The translations under genes were made by a program, and so were the position numbers. Below are positions 15,964 through 24,909 of a stretch of DNA of 64,000 nt, piece by piece. Origin of the DNA: Marinoscillum sp. 108 (GTDB lineage Bacteria; Bacteroidota; Bacteroidia; Cytophagales; Cyclobacteriaceae). Under the pieces are notes generated by a model that was given only the letters and a program-made list of their open reading frames with translations, was not told the origin of the DNA and ran no database searches. The stretch spans positions 248,001-312,000 of the forward strand of contig NZ_LR734808.1 in assembly GCF_902506655.1 (NCBI RefSeq). Reading direction: 5' to 3'. The first letter of the stretch is position 1. The number at the start of each line of letters is the position of its first letter.

Positions 15964-17691
15964 ATGAAATTGATACACCAGATACTGCCCATCACGAGCT
16001 GGCTGCCTCAGTATAAAAAGACTCAGCTGAATGGCGACTTGTTTGCCGGTCTCACGGTTGGGATTATGCTGATTCCTCAGGGGATGGCTTATGCGCTGAT
16101 TGCGGGACTGCCCCCTGTTTATGGCTTGTATGCCTCCATCGTTCCTCAGCTCATCTATGCTCTATTTGGTACTTCGCGGCAGCTTTCCGTGGCTCCTGTG
16201 GCCATGGACTCACTGCTGGTAGCGGCCGGGGTATCAGTGCTGGCCACGGAGGGTACTGATGCCTACATTGGGTTTGCCATTCTTTTGGCGTTTTTTATGG
16301 GGGCCTTCCAGTTATTGCTGGGTGTACTGCGCCTGGGATTCATCACCAACCTTCTTTCAAAGCCAGTGATCAGTGGGTTTACCTCCGCTGCGGCGCTCAT
16401 CATCGGCCTCAATCAGTTGAAATACCTCATGGGGGTAGATCTGGTGAAAAGTAATAAGGTACATGAAATCCTCTGGGATGCTGTGCAAAGTATCAACCAG
16501 ACACATTTGATGACGCTGGCCATAGGGATTGTGGGGATTGTCATCATCAAAGGAGTGAAGCGGATTCATTCCAGTATTCCCGGAGCCTTGATTGCGGTGA
16601 TATTCGGTACGGCCTTGGTCTATTTTATGCAGCTGGAGTCTGCCGGTGTGAGCATAGTAAAAACCATACCCGATGGTTTGCCCTCCTTCAAACTACCAGA
16701 CCTCTCTTTGGGTCAGCTGGGTGAACTCATTCCGCTGGCACTCACCATCTCCGTGGTAGCCTTTATGGAGGCCTTTTCTGTGGCCAAAGCCATAGAAGCC
16801 AAAAAACGAAATTACAAAGTACAGCCCAATCAGGAACTGGTGGCGCTGGGGGCGGCTAACTTAATAGGGTCGCTGTTTCAGTCTTTTCCGGTGACTGGTG
16901 GTTTTTCCCGATCGGCAGTCAACTACCAGTCCGGGGCACATACACCACTTTCGTCTGTGATCAGTGCAGTAGTGGTTTCGCTCACCCTCATCTTTCTCAC
17001 GCCACTGTTTTATTTCCTGCCCAAAGCCATTCTTGCTTCGGTGATTATGGTGGCGGTAGCCGGATTGATCGATTGGACCTATGCCCGGCGACTGTGGAAA
17101 GACAGTCGGGTAGAATTTGCCCTCCTGATTGCTACCTTTTTGATCACCCTCAATTTTAGTATGGTGCCTGGCATCGTCAGCGGTATCGTATTGTCTATCC
17201 TGGTGCTTTTGTACAGGTCGGCATATCCGCATATCGCCAGACTGGGCAGGGTGCGGGGACATCACGAGTTTAGAAATATCAAACGATTCAAGGACCTGGA
17301 GCAGTGGGAGCACGTCCTCATTTTGCGCCTGGATGCGCCGCTTACTTTCATCAATATTCAGTATTTTAAGGAGTATATTGAGAATGCCGTAGACGATGCC
17401 CAGGGTCGGATAGAAACGCTTATATTAGATGCTGGCCCGCTCAGCTATCTGGACGCCACGGCCACCAGCGGGCTGAAGGATTTGTTGGACTTTTTGCATG
17501 AAAAAAAGATAGAGTTTCTGATTTGTGACCTGATTGGCCCAGTGAGGGATACTATGAAAAGGACAGGCTTGAATGAGGTTCTACATAAGGAAAATGTGTT
17601 TTTTGATCTGAACGAGGCAGTGAAATTTGCCACTACCCACAAGCAGGGGGACTACAAAGATTATGCGCTGCAGTCGGACTTAAAAGACTAA
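15964..17691 (+). CDS. SulP family anion (sulfate) transporter with STAS domain
   Basis: 575 residues. The N-terminal part opens with the SulP signature region (GDLFAGLTVGIMLIPQGMAY, given in part as GDLFAGLTVGIML), followed by 10-14 membrane helices and GGFSRSAVN of the substrate-binding core. A cytoplasmic STAS domain occupies about residues 440-550 (LDAGPLSYLDATATSGL). SulP proteins move sulfate, bicarbonate or other anions. Context next to persulfide dioxygenase and thiosulfate-type transporters favours a sulfur oxyanion. The next gene starts three bases after its stop. Confidence 0.88.
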   Translation: MKLIHQILPITSWLPQYKKTQLNGDLFAGLTVGIMLIPQGMAYALIAGLPPVYGLYASIVPQLIYALFGTSRQLSVAPVAMDSLLVAAGVSVLATEGTDAYIGFAILLAFFMGAFQLLLGVLRLGFITNLLSKPVISGFTSAAALIIGLNQLKYLMGVDLVKSNKVHEILWDAVQSINQTHLMTLAIGIVGIVIIKGVKRIHSSIPGALIAVIFGTALVYFMQLESAGVSIVKTIPDGLPSFKLPDLSLGQLGELIPLALTISVVAFMEAFSVAKAIEAKKRNYKVQPNQELVALGAANLIGSLFQSFPVTGGFSRSAVNYQSGAHTPLSSVISAVVVSLTLIFLTPLFYFLPKAILASVIMVAVAGLIDWTYARRLWKDSRVEFALLIATFLITLNFSMVPGIVSGIVLSILVLLYRSAYPHIARLGRVRGHHEFRNIKRFKDLEQWEHVLILRLDAPLTFINIQYFKEYIENAVDDAQGRIETLILDAGPLSYLDATATSGLKDLLDFLHEKKIEFLICDLIGPVRDTMKRTGLNEVLHKENVFFDLNEAVKFATTHKQGDYKDYALQSDLKD

Positions 17692-17694
17692 GAC

Positions 17695-17958
17695 ATGAAG
17701 GAACGGGAAATGATACTCAGAGATCACCTGGTCCTGGATCGAACCAAGCTGGCCAATCAACGGACGTTATTGGCTTTCGTTAGGACCAGTCTTTATCTGG
17801 TGGTATCGGGGATTGCCGTGATCAAGGTTGATTTTTTGGACAAAATCCGCTTTTTGGGCTTTATCCTTGTAGGGATTAGCCTGATTGTCTTGATTCTGGG
17901 AGTTTGGAACTATTTCTATTTCAGGAAAAAGATGATGAATCAATATCATCAGGATTGA
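17695..17958 (+). CDS. DUF202 small membrane protein
   Basis: 87 residues with an N-terminal block LANQRTLLAFVRTSLYL, the hallmark of DUF202 (YidH-like), and two membrane helices (about 35-55 and 60-80). Function unknown. It begins three bases after the SulP gene and is surely cotranscribed with it; it may assist the transporter. Confidence 0.8.
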   Translation: MKEREMILRDHLVLDRTKLANQRTLLAFVRTSLYLVVSGIAVIKVDFLDKIRFLGFILVGISLIVLILGVWNYFYFRKKMMNQYHQD

Positions 17959-17984
17959 GTTGTATACAGAGCTACTTTGGGTGT

Positions 17985-18028
17985 GTAACCATTGTTACAT
18001 CAGGATCGTGGGGTAGTTCGTAAGTTTG
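17985..18028 (+). promoter_or_regulatory. Crp/Fnr-type operator and -7 element, persulfide dioxygenase promoter
   Basis: GTAACCATTGTTAC at 17985-17998, a perfect palindrome, 22 bases, then TAAGTTTG at 18021-18028, an exact TAnnTTTG. Gene start at 18062. Confidence 0.75.
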
Positions 18029-18061
18029 TAAAAGAATTCGCATTAAAACCTAAAAATAACA

Positions 18062-19471
18062 ATGAAGGTAGAACAGATTTATACAGGATGCCTTGCTCAG
18101 GGAGCTTATTATATTGAAAGTAATGGAGAAGCGGCGATCATCGATCCGTTGAGAGAGTCAGAGCCTTATATCCTGAAAGCCGAGAAGGAAGGAGCTAAGA
18201 TCAAATATATTTTTGAGACCCACTTTCATGCTGACTTTGTGTCGGGACATGTGGATCTGGCTGCTAAGACCGGTGCCACTATTGTATATGGTCCCAATGC
18301 CAAAACGGAGTATGACATTCACGAAGCAACTGACGGTGAGCTGTTTCGGATTGGAAAAATCAAGATAAAAGTATTGCACACTCCAGGACATACCATGGAG
18401 AGCACCACCTATCTACTGATAGATGAGGCCGGGAAGGAACATGCTATTTTCAGTGGAGATACACTTTTCATTGGCGATGTGGGACGGCCCGATCTGGCTC
18501 AGAAAGGCACACTCACTCAAGATGACCTGGCTGGTTATTTATATGATAGCCTACGAACCAAGATCATGACCTTACCCGATGAGGTGATTGTGTACCCGGC
18601 ACATGGAGCAGGCTCGGCCTGTGGCAAAAACATGAGCAAGGAAACCACCGACCTGCTGGGCAACCAGAAGAAAACCAATTATGCACTCAGGGCGGATATG
18701 ACCAAAGAGGAATTTATCAAAGAAGTGACAGATGGTTTGCTGCCGCCACCACAGTACTTTGCGCAAAACGTGGCCATGAATAAATCTGGTGCCAAAGGAA
18801 TGGATGAGATCCTTGAAAAAGGAAATGTGCCATTGGATGTAGAGACGTTTGAGGCAGTAGCTAATCACGAAGGAGCTTTGGTTTTGGATACCCGCTCTCC
18901 CGGAGAGTTTGCTGCTGACCATGTACCCAACTCCATCTTTATTGGTATTGATGGCAGTTTTGCGCCGTGGGTAGGAGCGTTGATCCCTGATTTGGAACAA
19001 CCCATTGTATTCATAGCGCCTGAAGGCCGTGAGGAGGAGATCGTAACACGACTTTCCAGAGTTGGGTATGATAATACCCTGGGCTATCTGAGCGGAGGAA
19101 TGGCAGCATGGAAAGCTGCTGGAAAAGATACCGAGCAGGTCACTACTATCCCTGCACATCAATTCGCAAGTGCTTATAAGGAAGGTGGCCTGAATGTCAT
19201 GGATGTGCGAAAGCCATCAGAATTTGAAGCTGAGCATGTGGAAGATGCGATGAACTTGCCACTGGATTTTATCAGTGAAAACATGGATCAGGTGGACAAG
19301 AAGAAGCAATACCACATTCATTGTGCGGGAGGTTATCGATCTATGATTGCAGCTTCGATATTGAAATCCCGGGGATTTGACAATATTGTGGATGTGGCCG
19401 GAGGCTTCAAGGCCATCTCCGAAACGGATATACCTACTACCAATTATGTATGTCCTTCTACTTTGAAGTGA
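18062..19471 (+). CDS. CstB-like persulfide dioxygenase / rhodanese fusion
   Basis: 469 residues in three parts. Residues 1-250 are a metallo-beta-lactamase fold of the ETHE1 type: THFHADFVSGH, HTPGHTMES, FSGDTLFIGDVGRPDL and PAHGAGSACGK supply the mononuclear iron site. Residues about 260-355 are a rhodanese-like domain without catalytic Cys (IAPEGREEE at the active loop). Residues about 365-465 are an active rhodanese with CAGGYRS. This PDO / pseudo-rhodanese / rhodanese order is that of CstB, which oxidises persulfides to thiosulfate. It would remove sulfane sulfur arising from sulfide. Own promoter with a Crp/Fnr-type site. Confidence 0.9.
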   Translation: MKVEQIYTGCLAQGAYYIESNGEAAIIDPLRESEPYILKAEKEGAKIKYIFETHFHADFVSGHVDLAAKTGATIVYGPNAKTEYDIHEATDGELFRIGKIKIKVLHTPGHTMESTTYLLIDEAGKEHAIFSGDTLFIGDVGRPDLAQKGTLTQDDLAGYLYDSLRTKIMTLPDEVIVYPAHGAGSACGKNMSKETTDLLGNQKKTNYALRADMTKEEFIKEVTDGLLPPPQYFAQNVAMNKSGAKGMDEILEKGNVPLDVETFEAVANHEGALVLDTRSPGEFAADHVPNSIFIGIDGSFAPWVGALIPDLEQPIVFIAPEGREEEIVTRLSRVGYDNTLGYLSGGMAAWKAAGKDTEQVTTIPAHQFASAYKEGGLNVMDVRKPSEFEAEHVEDAMNLPLDFISENMDQVDKKKQYHIHCAGGYRSMIAASILKSRGFDNIVDVAGGFKAISETDIPTTNYVCPSTLK

Positions 19472-19502
19472 TTGATTGTTCTAATAGATAGTTTGATTGA
19501 AG

Positions 19503-19540
19503 AGGTGCTGATTGTTAAAGTCAGCACCTTTTTGTTTTTC
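19503..19540. terminator. Intrinsic terminator between persulfide dioxygenase and cydB
   Basis: AGGTGCTGA (19503-19511) pairs with TCAGCACCT (19521-19529), loop of nine, then TTTTG and TTTTT. It ends the plus-strand gene and may also serve cydB coming from the other side. Confidence 0.85.
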
Positions 19541-19610
19541 TATGAAGAAGGGTTTAAGAGAAAGCCAACAGTTCATCAGAGGAGACAACTCCCGAACTTA
19601 AAATAATAGA

Positions 19611-20645
19611 CTAATAACTCAGCTCATCCATTTTTACTTTTCCCCGGAAGGTCCAAAAAACGAAGGTCGTGTAGGCCACCACCAAAGGTGTGCCTATGGC
19701 CGCTATGATCAGAAGGGTTCCCAGTGATTTTTCGGAAGCACTGGCATTATGAATGGTCAGACTGTTGGCAGGATTCTCATTGGAAAGAATAATCACAGGA
19801 AATAGCTCAATGGCTACCACAATGAGCAGTGTAGCAATGGAGATGCAGGAAAAGGCGAATGCATTGCCGTAGCGTTTTTTGCTAATCAGTCTCGGAATAT
19901 TGGCAATACTCAGGAAGGCAATCAAGGGCACGATGAATAGTACTGGTTCGCCTTTGAACCGATCGGAAAGATGGGGAAAGTAGATGAGGGTATAGAGAGT
20001 AGTGATACCGAAGCTCACCAGAAAGAAAATAATAGCCTGCTTTACATGCAGGGTCATTTTGATAAATTGTTTGCCTTCCGTCTTCATGATGAGGTAGATC
20101 GCTCCATGCATCATGAAGAGGGCCAGGGTGCAGATGCCCACCATTACTGCGTAAGGGTTAAAAAAAGCAATCCAGTCGCCATCAAATTCCAGATCGGGAC
20201 CTATTGGCATTCCCTGAAGCACATTGCCCAATACCACACCCAGGAGCACGGCCAGCATGATGCTGGAAAAACTGTAAGCACCGTCCCACATATTTTGCCA
20301 CCATTTCATGGGCTCTTTGCTTCGAAACTCTATGGAAATGGCCCTGAAAATAATCAGTACCAAAAAGAGCATAAATGGAATGTACATGGCAGAAAGCAGG
20401 GTGGCATAAACGATCGGGAATCCGGCAAACAAGGCACCTCCACCAATCACCAGCCACACTTCGTTGCCATCCCATACCGGGCCGATGGCATTGAGCGCTG
20501 TTCTTCGGCTCTTGTCATCCTTAAAAAAGAGATGCCAGGCACCGGCGCCCAGGTCAAAGCCATCCAGAATGGCATATCCTGAGAAAACAGCTCCTACTAC
20601 CAGAAACCACCACGTTGTATATTCTATGCCTATGAAAGTTGCCAT
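19611..20645 (-). CDS. cydB: Cytochrome bd ubiquinol/menaquinol oxidase subunit II
   Basis: 344 residues, nine or so membrane helices, with the CydB signature near the N-terminus (AILDGFDLGAGAWHL) and GPVWDGNEVWLV, both typical of subunit II. With CydA it forms the bd oxidase that reduces O2 to water using menaquinol, with high O2 affinity and low sensitivity to sulfide. Starts 11 bases after the cydA stop. No CydX-like small gene follows. Confidence 0.95.
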   Translation of the reverse strand: MATFIGIEYTTWWFLVVGAVFSGYAILDGFDLGAGAWHLFFKDDKSRRTALNAIGPVWDGNEVWLVIGGGALFAGFPIVYATLLSAMYIPFMLFLVLIIFRAISIEFRSKEPMKWWQNMWDGAYSFSSIMLAVLLGVVLGNVLQGMPIGPDLEFDGDWIAFFNPYAVMVGICTLALFMMHGAIYLIMKTEGKQFIKMTLHVKQAIIFFLVSFGITTLYTLIYFPHLSDRFKGEPVLFIVPLIAFLSIANIPRLISKKRYGNAFAFSCISIATLLIVVAIELFPVIILSNENPANSLTIHNASASEKSLGTLLIIAAIGTPLVVAYTTFVFWTFRGKVKMDELSY

Positions 20646-20656
20646 AATGTGTGATT

Positions 20657-22033
20657 TTAAGATTGAATCGCATCTACAATTTCGCGCTGATGCGGCCGCT
20701 GATCGATCATTTCTCCATCCTGAGGGCCATGTTGAATCTTTTTATTGAGCAGGTAGATGAAAAGCGCAAAGAGCAGTGAATAGACCAATGAGAACAGCAC
20801 CAGTGAAAAGATCACCTGGTTAGCCGTGACCACCTTCGAGAGCGCATCGGATGTACGAAGCAGACCATAGACTACCCACGGTTGACGTCCCATCTCAGCA
20901 GCAAACCAGCCCGCCTGATTGGCTATTTGAGGCAGGAGCACGGCCACCACAAAGGCTTTGAGCACCCATCGGTGATCGAATAATTTTCCACGCCACCAAA
21001 GAAAGCAACCCAGCAGGGAAAGCCCGATGAGCGCCATTCCGATCCCCACCATCAGGTGATAAAACTGAAACACGGCATTGATTTGTCCAGGTCTTTCATC
21101 TTCAGGAAAAGCATTTATCCCCTTTACTTTGGCATTGAAATCCTGGTGAATCAAAAATGAAAGGCCATTGGGGATTTTGATTCCCGAAACCTCCTGTTTC
21201 TCCTTATCCACCCACCCGAGGAGGTACATATCCGCGGCAGCCAGACTATCAAAGTGGCCCTCCATGGCGGCCAATTTCACAGGTTGATTCACGGCCACTC
21301 CATCTGCAGACCTGTGCCCGGTGAAAAGCTGTGACAAGGAGGCGACAACCCCCACTACAAGTGCAATTTTGAACGCTTTTTTGGACACTTCTATGTGTCT
21401 GTTTTTTAGAAGATAGTAGGCATGTACGCTCATGACCAGAAATGCCCCAGCCAAAAATGAACCGATCCATACGTGAGATAGCCGGTCTACACTGGATGGA
21501 TTGAAGACCATGGCCCAAAAATCGGTGATCTCAGCTCTGGCTTCCATGCCTTCGCCTACGATGTGGTACCCTCCCGGCGTCTGCTGCCACGAGTTGGCCA
21601 CCACGATCCATACTGCCGAAAACATTGACCCAAGCCATACGCCAAGTGTGGCTGTGAAGTGAACGACTGGACTTACCCTGTTCCATCCGAACAAGAGAAT
21701 ACCGAGAAATCCGCTTTCGAGCGCAAAAGCAAAGATGCCTTCAGCGGCCAGTGCGCTGCCAAAAATATCGCCCACATAGCGTGAGTAGGTAGCCCAGTTA
21801 GTGCCAAACTCAAACTCCATGACGATACCTGTGGCTACTCCAATGCCAAAGGTAAGTGCGAAGATCTTGGTCCAAAACCTGGCCAGTTGTTCATAAGCGG
21901 GATCCTTAGTGCGGAGGTAGAGGCCTTCCATGATGACCATGATCAGCCCGAGCCCGATGCTCACCGGGGGGTAGATGTAGTGAAAGGAAATGGTAAGCGC
22001 AAACTGAATGCGGGAGAGAATTTCTACATCCAT
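20657..22033 (-). CDS. cydA: Cytochrome bd oxidase subunit I (short Q-loop)
   Basis: 458 residues. Heme ligand region [13 protein letters not shown] (His near residue 18), the GRQPW motif in [19 protein letters not shown], and a quinol loop with [16 protein letters not shown]. The loop lacks the long C-terminal insertion of E. coli CydA, so it is of the short-Q-loop class. It is the first gene of cydAB and is divergent from the YeeE/YedE pair. A -7-like TACCTTTG lies at 22044-22051 on the minus strand, which would give a very short leader. Confidence 0.95.
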   Translation of the reverse strand: MDVEILSRIQFALTISFHYIYPPVSIGLGLIMVIMEGLYLRTKDPAYEQLARFWTKIFALTFGIGVATGIVMEFEFGTNWATYSRYVGDIFGSALAAEGIFAFALESGFLGILLFGWNRVSPVVHFTATLGVWLGSMFSAVWIVVANSWQQTPGGYHIVGEGMEARAEITDFWAMVFNPSSVDRLSHVWIGSFLAGAFLVMSVHAYYLLKNRHIEVSKKAFKIALVVGVVASLSQLFTGHRSADGVAVNQPVKLAAMEGHFDSLAAADMYLLGWVDKEKQEVSGIKIPNGLSFLIHQDFNAKVKGINAFPEDERPGQINAVFQFYHLMVGIGMALIGLSLLGCFLWWRGKLFDHRWVLKAFVVAVLLPQIANQAGWFAAEMGRQPWVVYGLLRTSDALSKVVTANQVIFSLVLFSLVYSLLFALFIYLLNKKIQHGPQDGEMIDQRPHQREIVDAIQS

Positions 22034-22109
22034 TTTTTTGATTCAAAGGTAGCGACCAGCGAGATAAACCTCTATGGAAAGACCTTGAAATATTGAGGAG
22101 GTCAATGTG

Positions 22110-22126
22110 TTTACCATGAGGGTAAA
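22110..22126. promoter_or_regulatory. Second palindrome in the cydA / YeeE intergenic region
   Basis: TTTACC (22110-22115) and GGTAAA (22121-22126) form a perfect 6-bp inverted repeat with a 5-base spacer, 77 bases upstream of cydA and 14 bases from the Crp/Fnr-type site. A candidate operator for cydAB. Confidence 0.4.
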
Positions 22127-22139
22127 TCTCGGTGCCTAT

Positions 22140-22183
22140 GTAACAAATGTTACCCTTGGGGGCAGCTGGTTAAGATAGTTTTG
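22140..22183 (+). promoter_or_regulatory. Crp/Fnr-type operator and -7 element, YeeE/YedE promoter
   Basis: GTAACAAATGTTAC at 22140-22153, a perfect palindrome, 22 bases, then TAGTTTTG at 22176-22183, an exact TAnnTTTG. Gene start at 22215. The site is also 107 bases upstream of cydA on the other strand. Confidence 0.75.
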
Positions 22184-22214
22184 TGGGAATTTGAGTGATT
22201 GAAAATAGAATTTT

Positions 22215-22790
22215 ATGAAAGAAATATTGGATTTCGTTAGTCAACCCTGGCCCTGGTATGTGGCCGGTCCTCTGATAGCGCTGGTTATGTTTACGTTGAT
22301 CATTTTCGGAAACAACTTTGGGATTTCAGCCAACCTGAGAACAGTTTGCTCCATTGTGGGTGCAGGGAAGAACTGCGAATTTTTCGACTTTAACTGGAAA
22401 AGTCAGTTGTGGAATTTGGTTTTTGCTTTTGGGTTGGTGCTTGGCGGGCTGATCACACATCAGTATCTCACTACTCCGGATGAGGTTACCCTCTCCGCTG
22501 CCACACTTGCTGACCTGGCTGAGCTGGGTATAGAGGCACCCCGCGATCAACTGGTGCCCTTGAGTATTTTTAGCTGGGAGTCGCTGGCTACAGTGAGGGG
22601 TTTTATTATTCTGGTGGTTGGTGGATTCCTGATCGGCTTTGGTACCAGGTATGCAGGTGGCTGTACTTCGGGGCATGCCATTAGCGGCCTCAGCGATCTG
22701 CAACTTCCGTCTTTGATCGCTGTGGTAGGGTTTTTCATCGGAGGGCTTTTTATGACCTACCTGGTTCTCCCTTATCTATTCACTTTATAA
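22215..22790 (+). CDS. YeeE/YedE family transporter half, with GGCTSGH motif
   Basis: 191 residues with five membrane helices. [15 protein letters not shown] carries the conserved Cys of the YeeE/YedE (PF04143) family, in which Cys residues relay thiosulfate through the membrane in TsuA. This is the first of two half-length proteins; the second begins nine bases after its stop. Together they would make one full pseudo-twofold transporter. Located beside the persulfide dioxygenase and bd oxidase and headed by a Crp/Fnr-type promoter. Confidence 0.88.
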   Translation: MKEILDFVSQPWPWYVAGPLIALVMFTLIIFGNNFGISANLRTVCSIVGAGKNCEFFDFNWKSQLWNLVFAFGLVLGGLITHQYLTTPDEVTLSAATLADLAELGIEAPRDQLVPLSIFSWESLATVRGFIILVVGGFLIGFGTRYAGGCTSGHAISGLSDLQLPSLIAVVGFFIGGLFMTYLVLPYLFTL

Positions 22791-22799
22791 TCGTAGAAA

Positions 22800-23213
22800 A
22801 TGAAAATATTCAGATACATCATAGTAGGCATCGTCTTTGGGATCACCCTGGCCAAATCAGAGGTAATCTCCTGGTACAGGATTTATGAGATGTTTAAATT
22901 CCAGTCATTTCACATGTATGGAGTGATTGGCTCAGCGGTTATTTTAGGAATTATCTCTGTCCAGATGATGAAGCGGTTCAACATCAAAACCATTGATGGA
23001 TTGCCCATAGTAATCAACCCCAAGCAGATGAGTGTTTCCCGATATCTTTTTGGGGGCATCATATTTGGGTTGGGTTGGGCCATGACAGGAGCCTGCCCCG
23101 GGCCTATGTTTATTCTGTTGGGCAATGGAGTAGGCGTCATTCTGGTGGTCATCGCTTCTGCGCTTCTGGGCACTTACACGTATGGTTTGGTGAGAAATAA
23201 GTTGCCTCACTAA
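22800..23213 (+). CDS. YeeE/YedE (DUF6691-type) transporter half, with GACPGP motif
   Basis: 137 residues, four membrane helices, and GWAMTGACPGPMFILLGNG, the second conserved Cys motif of the YeeE/YedE family (given here as TGACPGPMF). It pairs with the preceding 191-residue half and is cotranscribed with it. Probable role: import of thiosulfate or another sulfur species. Confidence 0.87.
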   Translation: MKIFRYIIVGIVFGITLAKSEVISWYRIYEMFKFQSFHMYGVIGSAVILGIISVQMMKRFNIKTIDGLPIVINPKQMSVSRYLFGGIIFGLGWAMTGACPGPMFILLGNGVGVILVVIASALLGTYTYGLVRNKLPH

Positions 23214-23224
23214 TGAAATAAAGA

Positions 23225-23250
23225 GCCGAAAGAAATACTTTCGGCCCTTA
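23225..23250 (+). terminator. Hairpin after the YeeE/YedE pair
   Basis: GCCGAAAG (23225-23232) pairs with CTTTCGGC (23238-23245), five-base loop, followed by CCTTATT. The T-run is short, so termination may be partial. The rest of the gap to 23481 shows nothing I can assign. Confidence 0.55.
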
Positions 23251-23481
23251 TTGAGGAGGAAAACTTGATTGATAACCATCCTTCACTTGGCAGAACACCG
23301 CTTAAAATGTTCGTGCCAGATGATTCAAGATTCGAGATCCAAACTTGGGGACAGAATCTGTATTTATTCTGGAGGAATGAGTGACGGTGAGATGATTTCT
23401 CCTTTTTTAAAGAAAAATGATCGATGGGCTGCGTTTAATCCTTATTAACACATTACCTTTTTTTAAAATAACCATACAACA

Positions 23482-23919
23482 ATGAAAAATTTAACGATAA
23501 CCCTAACAGCCCCGGGAAACATCAAATTGGCGTTTTATTTGGGCACCACCCTGTTATTGATCGCCTTACTAAGCTCCTGTCAGAGCTCTGCTCAAAGCCC
23601 TGAGTATCGGACAGTAACCAATGAAGAACTTGTGACACTGCTAAAAGATGAGAGTGTACAGCTTTTGGATGTGCGTACGCCAGAGGAGGTTGCTCAGGGA
23701 GTGATTGCTGGTGCAGGCCATATTGATATCTACGATCCTGAGTTTGACAACAAACTAAGCCAACTGGATAGGACCAGGCCCGTAGCGGTCTATTGTGCGG
23801 CAGGTGGCAGAAGCGCCAAAGCCAGTATGAAACTCAAGGAATCGGGGTTTCAAAAAATATATGACCTAAAAGGTGGCTACAGGGGCTGGCAGCAAGCAGG
23901 TTTTCCTGTTTCCCAATAG
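23482..23919 (+). CDS. Rhodanese-domain lipoprotein
   Basis: 145 residues: a lipoprotein signal (LLSSC, Cys near 33), then one rhodanese domain (about 45-143) with the active Cys in VYCAAGGRSAKAS and the supporting LLDVRTPEEV segment. It would act in the periplasm as a thiosulfate or persulfide sulfurtransferase. It follows the sulfur island but has its own 268-base upstream gap, in which I found no Crp/Fnr-type palindrome, so it may be controlled differently. Confidence 0.88.
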   Translation: MKNLTITLTAPGNIKLAFYLGTTLLLIALLSSCQSSAQSPEYRTVTNEELVTLLKDESVQLLDVRTPEEVAQGVIAGAGHIDIYDPEFDNKLSQLDRTRPVAVYCAAGGRSAKASMKLKESGFQKIYDLKGGYRGWQQAGFPVSQ

Positions 23920-24088
23920 CTTGGGACAGGCAGCCTGTATCAGTCATGCGGAAATTTCTTTTCGATCACCCTAAAAAAGGGTATTGGGTTAACTTATTGA
24001 TTGCTAGAAGTTTAACTTTTATAAGATTTTATAGAATTAAACTTATTTAATTAACTTCAAGGCTGATTTCCAGACAAACAGATACAAT

Positions 24089-24898
24089 ATGATGAAGTTT
24101 CGGCTTTGCCTGATAACTATAGGTCTTTTCTTCTCTGTAAGCTCCATGGCCCAGCGGTTTGGTCAGTCTCAGGATGTAATAGAAGTAGGCGAGTCTATGG
24201 AGGAATACATCAAGGAAAACCATGTAGATGACATTGAAGATATTGTCCATAAGTTCACTGAATCAAGGGTCTTTTTGAAGTATTTGCTCGAGCAAGGGCA
24301 TCACATCAATTCTGATTCGGTAAAGCTTCGGCGTAAGGATATCAGTATCGGGCATGACATTGATGTCTTTGTGAAGCACTTTTCTGATCATCAGAATTTC
24401 ACTATGCTCATGGTGCCTGTGGATATTTATCCATTGATGATTTATGATACCTTGCTATTTTCTGTATTGGAAGTGAGCGATACCTGGCTCAAAGAGAAGT
24501 ACTATTACCACGATATATCCGATGATTCCGTAAAAGCCAGTTTGTTAGCTACAGAAAATCATGACCTGCTAACCAAACATATGTATGAGCAGGTGATGGC
24601 AGAGCGAAAGCAGTCCAGTGCAGAGGTGGAAGTGAAACTTCATGAAAGCTATATCTCTACCAATAGCATTCTGCTCAATACGCACGAACTAGACAAAGAG
24701 GAACGGGAAAAAATTATGAAATCATGGGGTCTTTTCAAAAGACTGCTCACCCATAACCTGGAACTCAGCGTGGAGATGAATATTTATATTTTTGGTCATG
24801 ATGACATGAGCATCATCCATTATACAGATCGCGGTTCCACAGAGTACAGGATTACCCCAAGCAACGTTTTCACACGCCATCATTTTGAAGAAGAATAA
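24089..24898 (+). CDS. Exported protein of unknown function
   Basis: 269 residues with a clear signal peptide (cleavage near SMAQ-R). The mature part is acidic and rich in His, Asp, Glu and Tyr, mainly mixed alpha/beta, with no motif I recognise. The next small gene starts 11 bases after its stop, so they may share a transcript. An alternative start is the second Met (24092). Confidence 0.6.
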   Translation: MMKFRLCLITIGLFFSVSSMAQRFGQSQDVIEVGESMEEYIKENHVDDIEDIVHKFTESRVFLKYLLEQGHHINSDSVKLRRKDISIGHDIDVFVKHFSDHQNFTMLMVPVDIYPLMIYDTLLFSVLEVSDTWLKEKYYYHDISDDSVKASLLATENHDLLTKHMYEQVMAERKQSSAEVEVKLHESYISTNSILLNTHELDKEEREKIMKSWGLFKRLLTHNLELSVEMNIYIFGHDDMSIIHYTDRGSTEYRITPSNVFTRHHFEEE

Positions 24899-24909
24899 AT
24901 CATAGAGCC

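Noticed and set aside
22044-22051. TACCTTTG as the definite cydA promoter
   Set aside because: It matches the -7 consensus but would give a leader of only about five bases and no -33 is seen, so it is mentioned but not listed as a feature.
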